Below, piece after piece: positions 59,884-64,000 of a DNA stretch of 64,000 bases (position 1 is its first letter; every line of letters starts with the position of its first letter). A program made the position numbers and the translations under genes. A model generated the notes under the pieces. The model was given only the letters and a program-made list of their open reading frames with translations. It was not told where the DNA came from and searched no databases. The stretch covers positions 186,001 to 250,000 of the forward strand of contig NZ_FWXN01000001.1 in the NCBI RefSeq assembly GCF_900176385.1, read 5' to 3'. The DNA comes from Janibacter indicus. Its GTDB lineage: Bacteria > Actinomycetota > Actinomycetes > Actinomycetales > Dermatophilaceae.

Positions 59884-61421
59884 GCATCGGGGTGACCCGC
59901 GGGGTGGCGCTGCGCGGGATCACCGGTCATCTCGTCGACATCGAGTGCCACGTCGGGCGAGGGCTCCCGGCCTTCGACATCAGCGGCCTGCCCGACGCGG
60001 CGCTGCGTCAGGCACCCCAGCGGGTGCGGGCAGCGTCGATCTCCGCCGGCTTCTCGCTCAACTCCCGCCAGCTGACGGTCAACCTGTCGCCCGCGTCGAT
60101 CCCCAAGCACGGCACGGGCTTCGATCTCGGCATCGCCGTCGCCGTCCTCGCCGCCTGCGAGGAGCTGCCGGCGGCGCTCGTACGACCCGTCGTGCACCTC
60201 GCCGAGCTCGGCCTCGACGGGCGGCTGCGGCACGTCACCGGGGTGCTGCCGGCGGTGCTCGCCGCGCAGGCCGCCGGCTGCGGGCACGTCGTCGTCGCAC
60301 CCGAGGACGTGGCCGAGGCCCGGCTCGTCGAGGGGGTGCGGGTCTCCACGGCCGGCACGCTCGGGGAGCTCGTGCTCGCCTACCGCTCGGCGCAGCGCGA
60401 GGGCGGCGGGCTCCACCCGGCCGACGAGGCATCCGTGGCGCCCAGTGGGCCGGCAGCTCGACGGCTGGACCTGGCCGAGGTGTCCGGCCAGCACGAGGCC
60501 CGCACGGCACTCATGCTCGCAGCGGCGGGCGGGCACCACCTGCTGCTCAACGGTCCACCGGGTTCGGGCAAGACGATGCTCGCCGAGCGACTCGTGACGA
60601 TCCTGCCGCCGCTGACCCGCGAGCAGGCGCTCGAGACCCTGGCCGTGCGCTCCCTCGTCGGGGTGGCACCGCCGACCGGCCTCGACGTCGTGCCCCCCTT
60701 CGTCGCGCCGCACCACTCCGCGAGCGTCGCAGCCCTCGTCGGCGGGGGCTCGGGCGTCGTGCTGCCGGGCGCGCTGTCCCAGGCGCACCACGGCGTGCTC
60801 TTCCTCGACGAGGCGGCTGAGTTCGGCAGCGCGGTGCTCCAGGCCTTGCGGCAACCGCTCGAGTCCGGGCGGGTCGTCATCGCCCGGGCCCGCGAGCGGG
60901 TGACCTACCCGGCCCGGGTCCAGCTGGTCCTCGCGGCCAACCCGTGCCCGTGCGGCGAGGGGCACGGCAAGGGACTGGCCTGCCGGTGCAGACCGACCGA
61001 GCGGCGGGCCTATGCGGCCCGGCTCAGCGGACCGCTGCTCGACCGGGTCGACATCCAAGTGCAGGTCCCCAAGGTCAGCCTGGCCGACCTCAGCGAGGAC
61101 CCACCCGACTCGAGCGAGGCGGTCGCCGCCCGCGTGCTGGCCGCCCGCGAGGTGCAGCGACGCAGGTGGGAGCCGCTCGGCTGGTCGCTCAACAGCCAGG
61201 TCCCCGGGCCGCAGCTGCGCCGCCGACCGTGGCGCCTGCCGTCGGCCACGACTGCCACGCTCGATCGGGCGCTCGACCTGGGGCAGGTGACGGTCCGCGG
61301 CTACGACCGGATCCTGAGGTTGGCGTGGACCTCGGCGGACCTCAACGGCCGTACCGTCCCGAGCCCGACCGATGTGGGTCTGGCGCTGATGTACCGCACG
61401 CAGGGCGCGGTGGCGGCATGA
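59880..61421 (+). CDS. comM: Mg-chelatase-like AAA+ ATPase (ComM/YifB)
   Basis: 513 aa. ComM is a hexameric helicase that drives branch migration during integration of transforming DNA. The N-terminal Lon-protease-like domain is at about 1-170 (HVGRGLPAFDISGLPDAALR, LTVNLSPASIPKHGTGFDL). The AAA+ core has LLLNGPPGSGKTMLAERLVT (Walker A, about 219-238) and GVLFLDEAAEFGSAVLQALR (Walker B, about 305-324). A zinc-type cysteine stretch is NPCPCGEGHGKGLACRC. GTG 59880 overlaps yraN; the stop overlaps dprA by 4 bp. Confidence 0.94.
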   Translation: MSIGVTRGVALRGITGHLVDIECHVGRGLPAFDISGLPDAALRQAPQRVRAASISAGFSLNSRQLTVNLSPASIPKHGTGFDLGIAVAVLAACEELPAALVRPVVHLAELGLDGRLRHVTGVLPAVLAAQAAGCGHVVVAPEDVAEARLVEGVRVSTAGTLGELVLAYRSAQREGGGLHPADEASVAPSGPAARRLDLAEVSGQHEARTALMLAAAGGHHLLLNGPPGSGKTMLAERLVTILPPLTREQALETLAVRSLVGVAPPTGLDVVPPFVAPHHSASVAALVGGGSGVVLPGALSQAHHGVLFLDEAAEFGSAVLQALRQPLESGRVVIARARERVTYPARVQLVLAANPCPCGEGHGKGLACRCRPTERRAYAARLSGPLLDRVDIQVQVPKVSLADLSEDPPDSSEAVAARVLAAREVQRRRWEPLGWSLNSQVPGPQLRRRPWRLPSATTATLDRALDLGQVTVRGYDRILRLAWTSADLNGRTVPSPTDVGLALMYRTQGAVAA

Positions 61422-62611
61422 GCCGGTCCCAGGTCGATGGCATCCCGACGAGTGCCGAGGTCGCTCGCGCCCACGCGATGGTCGGGTCCGACGAGCGGCG
61501 GGCGCGGGTCGCCTGGTCGCGGGTGCTCGAGCTGCGCCGCGAGCGGGTGAGCGATGCACCACACGCCCTGCAGTCCGTCCTCGCAGAGGTCGGTCACGTC
61601 GAGGCCTGGCACCGCCTTGCCGACGGCGACCTGCCCCGCTCGGCGAGTGCCCGCGCGCACGTGGTCGGGGTCGACGTCGACGGCGAGCTGGACCGCGTCG
61701 AGCGCTCGGGGGCCCGGGTCGTGATCCCGGGAGACGCCGACTGGCCCGAGGTCCTCTCGCACCCCCTCGTCTCCCCGCACCTGCTCCACGTGCGGGGGCA
61801 GGGGTCGCTCACCGACCTGTCGACCCGGGCCGTCGCCATCGTCGGTTCGCGCGCGAGCACGGGCTACGGCGAGGCCATCGCCCGGGAGATCGGGGCGGGC
61901 GCCGCGGGTCGGGGCTGGACGGTCGTGTCCGGTGCGGCCTTCGGCATCGATGCCGCGGCCCACCAGGGGGCGCTCGCCGTGCACGGGCCGGCCATCGCCG
62001 TGCTCCCGTGCGGGCCCGACCGGGTATACCCGGAGGGCAACCGGCGGCTCGTCGACGCCGTCGCCGAGCAGGGGGTCGTCATCACGGAGCTGGCCATCGG
62101 GACCGTGGGCATGCGGCACCGCTTCCTCTCGCGCAACCGGATCATCGCTGCCCTGTCGCAGGCGACGCTCGTCGTCGAGGCGGGGCTGCGGTCCGGCTCG
62201 CTCAACACCGCCGGTTGGGCCGAGGCGATGCGCCGCCCCGTCGGGGTCGTGCCCGGTCCGGTGACCCAGATGTCGTCGGCGGGCTGTCACGAGTGGATCC
62301 AGAAGCACCGCGGCAGTCTGGTCACCGACACCGCGGACCTGCTCGCCCTGGCCGGACGCGTGGGCGAGGAGGTCGACCAACCGGTCGAGCTCCTCGGTCC
62401 AGCCCGTGACCTCGACGTGCTCCGGCCGCCGCACCGCCGCATCCACGACCTACTGAGCAGCCGCAGGGGAGTCCCGGTCGGCGAGCTCGCGGTCGAGCTC
62501 GTGGTGCCGCTCGAGGAGGTGCTCGCCGACCTGGCGGAGATGTCGCTCGAGGGGTGGGTGGTGCAGGACGACACCGGCGGCTGGCGTCGCGGCCCCGGCC
62601 CGAGGCGCTGA
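61418..62611 (+). CDS. dprA: DNA-processing protein DprA
   Basis: 397 aa. Loads RecA on incoming single-stranded DNA in natural transformation. The Rossmann-like core has VAIVGSRASTGYGEAIAREI (about 139-158), WTVVSGAAFGIDAAAHQGAL (about 167-186), AVLPCGPDRVYPEGNRRLVD and FLSRNRIIAALSQATLVVEA (about 235-254). A C-terminal winged helix (DLLSSRRGVPVGELAVELVV) covers about 345-397. ATG 61418 overlaps comM. In actinobacteria it is kept even where competence is not shown. Confidence 0.95.
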   Translation: MSRSQVDGIPTSAEVARAHAMVGSDERRARVAWSRVLELRRERVSDAPHALQSVLAEVGHVEAWHRLADGDLPRSASARAHVVGVDVDGELDRVERSGARVVIPGDADWPEVLSHPLVSPHLLHVRGQGSLTDLSTRAVAIVGSRASTGYGEAIAREIGAGAAGRGWTVVSGAAFGIDAAAHQGALAVHGPAIAVLPCGPDRVYPEGNRRLVDAVAEQGVVITELAIGTVGMRHRFLSRNRIIAALSQATLVVEAGLRSGSLNTAGWAEAMRRPVGVVPGPVTQMSSAGCHEWIQKHRGSLVTDTADLLALAGRVGEEVDQPVELLGPARDLDVLRPPHRRIHDLLSSRRGVPVGELAVELVVPLEEVLADLAEMSLEGWVVQDDTGGWRRGPGPRR

Positions 62612-62669
62612 CGATGGAGGACGGCGTGACCTCCGGGACGCGCGGGTCAGACCGTGGCACCGTGGGGGA

Positions 62670-63614
62670 GTGAGCGCTGCGTCGACCTCGGAGCCGGCGC
62701 CGACCCCTGCGTGGGTCGGCGAGGTCGTCGACGCCTATGCCGCGCACCTGCTGCGTGAGCGCGATCGATCGGAGCACACGATCAGGGCCTATGCGGGCGA
62801 CGTGCGCGCCTGCCTCATGTGGTGTGCCCACGACGGCAGCGACGCGCTCGCCGACGTCACGCTGGCGCAGCTGAGGTCCTGGCTCGGCAGCCTCGCCTCG
62901 GGGGGCGCCGCCCGCGCGACCCTCTCCCGCCGGTCGGCCGCGGTACGCACCTTCTTCGCCTGGACGACGCGCACCGGCCGCACCGCCACGGACCCCGCAC
63001 TGCGGCTGGCGTCCCCCAAGCGGCAGCGCACCCTGCCCGACGTCGTCTCCCGCGACGGCATGAGTGCCGTGCTCGACGTCGCGGCAGTCGCCGCGGACGA
63101 CGAGGACCCGATCCACCTGCGCAACCGCGCCGTGCTCGAGCTGCTCTACGCGAGCGGGATCCGGGTCAGCGAGCTCACCGGCCTCGACGTCGACGACCTC
63201 GATCGCGGTCGACGGGTCGTGCGGGTCCTCGGCAAGGGTCGCAAGGAGCGCGTGGTGCCCTATGGCGCGCCCGCCGACGAGGCTCTCGGCGAGTGGCTGG
63301 AGCGTGGACGACCCCGGGTGGTCGTCGAGGGGTCGGGCCCGGCGCTCTTCCTCGGCCGTCGGGGCCGCCGGGTCGACCCGCGCCAGGTCCGAGAGGTCGT
63401 CCACTCCCTGCTCGCCCACGTGCCCGATGCGCCCGATGTGGGGCCGCACGGCCTGCGCCACTCGGCCGCGACGCACCTGCTCGAGGGTGGCGCTGACCTG
63501 CGCATGGTCCAGGAGCTCCTCGGCCACAGCTCGCTCGCGACGACCCAGATCTACACGCACGTCTCGCTCGACCGCCTGCGCCGCAGCTACGAGCAGGCGC
63601 ACCCCCGCGCCTGA
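62670..63614 (+). CDS. xerC: Tyrosine recombinase XerC-like
   Basis: 314 aa. Resolves chromosome dimers at dif with XerD. The N-terminal SAM-like domain covers about 10-105 (LLRERDRSEHTIRAYAGDVR). The catalytic residues are all present: Arg in YASGIRVSELTGLDVDD (about 161), Lys in LGKGRKERVVPYG (about 190), HGLRHSAATHL (His/Arg, about 260-263), GHSSLATTQIYTHVS (His and Tyr, about 286-295). GTG 62670 is used. It lies 58 bp after dprA. Whether it is XerC or XerD cannot be settled by eye. Confidence 0.92.
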   Translation: MSAASTSEPAPTPAWVGEVVDAYAAHLLRERDRSEHTIRAYAGDVRACLMWCAHDGSDALADVTLAQLRSWLGSLASGGAARATLSRRSAAVRTFFAWTTRTGRTATDPALRLASPKRQRTLPDVVSRDGMSAVLDVAAVAADDEDPIHLRNRAVLELLYASGIRVSELTGLDVDDLDRGRRVVRVLGKGRKERVVPYGAPADEALGEWLERGRPRVVVEGSGPALFLGRRGRRVDPRQVREVVHSLLAHVPDAPDVGPHGLRHSAATHLLEGGADLRMVQELLGHSSLATTQIYTHVSLDRLRRSYEQAHPRA

Positions 63615-63629
63615 GCCCTGCGGGCGTCA

Positions 63630-63649
63630 CCGACCGGATGGACGGTCGG
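63630..63649 (+). terminator. Hairpin after xerC
   Basis: CCGACCG-GATGGA-CGGTCGG, a 7-bp stem 15 bp past the stop, followed by GATTCTCTC. Confidence 0.5.
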
Positions 63650-63682
63650 GATTCTCTCGACCCGGCGGCAGGGGAGGGGCGC

Positions 63683-64000
63683 TCAGGGGACGGGCAGGAG
63701 GATCACCCGGCGGGCACCGAAGAAGGTCATCGGGTCGAGGTAGGTCGGCCCGCGACGCGCACCCAGGTGGAGGCAGGCCGCGGGAGCGCAGTGCCCCGAC
63801 TCCGGCCCGATCGTGCCGATCCGCTGGCCACGCGCCACCCGGTCACCCATCGAGACGGCGGCGTCGACCGGCTCGTAGGTGCTGCGCACACCGTCGGCGT
63901 GGGTGACGCTCACCGTGCCCCGACCGGCGATCCGACCCCGATGGGTCACCACCCCGTCGGCGACCGCGGTGACCGGCGCGCCCCGCGCGGTCGACAGGTC
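63683..64000 (-). CDS. M23-family (LytM) peptidase, 5' end beyond the window
   Basis: 106 codons are in the window and the frame is open to the right edge. The sequence is the C-terminal half of an M23 beta-barrel: VTAVADGVVTHRGRIAGRGT, then VRSTYEPVDAAVSMGDRVARGQ and CAPAACLHLGARRGPTYLDP, where the HLHxxx-type metal site reads LHLGAR (His present; the first His of the usual HxH is Leu-flanked). It cuts peptidoglycan cross-bridges or, if degenerate, only binds them. The ATG at 63952 is internal, not the start. Its place between xerC and the expected rpsB is normal for actinobacteria. Confidence 0.85.
   Translation of the reverse strand, partial: DLSTARGAPVTAVADGVVTHRGRIAGRGTVSVTHADGVRSTYEPVDAAVSMGDRVARGQRIGTIGPESGHCAPAACLHLGARRGPTYLDPMTFFGARRVILLPVP

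Noticed and set aside
62670-63614. Integrase marking a mobile island
   Set aside because: The sequence and its place after dprA fit housekeeping XerC, and no island genes or tRNA attachment site are adjacent.

Overview
The window is chromosomal DNA from a very GC-rich (about 70% or more) actinobacterium. The order rpsP-khpA-rimM-trmD-rplS-lepB-rnhB-yraN-comM-dprA-xerC, the divergent ndgR/leuCD pair, the amt-glnK-glnD-ffh block, the long Lys/Ala tail on HU and many leaderless start codons all point to Actinomycetota. Protein sequences and layout look most like the Intrasporangiaceae/Dermatophilaceae group (Janibacter-like), which is inference. No prophage, integrative element, insertion sequence, rRNA operon or CRISPR array was seen. 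Nearly everything is ordinary, tightly packed core genome.

Layout. 1-3.4 kb: a proline-catabolism gene (putA, cut by the left edge) divergent from a PucR-type regulator. 4.6-7.6 kb: a cluster of palindromic repeats, a DUF1353 membrane protein, a 3-methyladenine glycosylase-like protein, an FAH-family hydrolase and YnfA. 7.7-11.1 kb: a WXG100-like/lipase fusion, gltX, tRNA-Gln and tRNA-Glu. 11.1-14.1 kb: ndgR divergent from leuCD. 14.4-21.1 kb: hup, a small OB-like ORF, plsC-gpsA, a cystathionine gamma-synthase/ddl divergent pair, a second palindromic-repeat cluster, a DUF3515 lipoprotein and thiL. 21.2-29.7 kb: rpmB, fakA-like, recG, rsmD, hemerythrin, coaD, yceD-rpmF-rnc-mutM. 29.7-40.1 kb: a surface acyltransferase, acyP, chorismate mutase-map, a GNAT gene, smc, an M13 peptidase and DUF309. 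40.1-48.7 kb: ftsY, a DUF4333 protein with a DCC oxidoreductase, amt-glnK-glnD and ffh. 48.7-52.9 kb: hydrolases, a TauE exporter and an Rrf2 regulator. 53.1-63.6 kb: the rpsP-to-xerC ribosome, secretion and DNA-processing block. The right edge cuts an M23 peptidase.

How the genes work together. Nitrogen assimilation (amt, glnK, glnD) sits behind what looks like a GlnR site. ftsY, ffh and two signal peptidases supply protein export. recG, mutM, smc, rnhB, comM, dprA and xerC handle DNA maintenance or uptake. Small ribosomal and RNA-modification genes (rpmB, rpmF, rpsP, rplS, rsmD, rimM, trmD) are spread among them.

Most notable observations. (1) The 7-mer CGAAGGG/CCCTTCG occurs dozens of times on both strands, brings in otherwise rare GAA codons, and forms inverted pairs that make up many of the terminators, as DNA-uptake words do in other bacteria. 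(2) A 32-bp palindromic repeat around GCATTGCC-loop-GGCAATGC occurs in two clusters; in one, the stop codons of two convergent genes lie inside the repeat. (3) A WXG100-like module is fused to a GHSLGG lipase-like domain. (4) TrmD is fused to a GNAT acetyltransferase. (5) A consistent leaderless-promoter pattern (TAnnnT, 6-8 nt, then ATG or GTG) fixes many starts.
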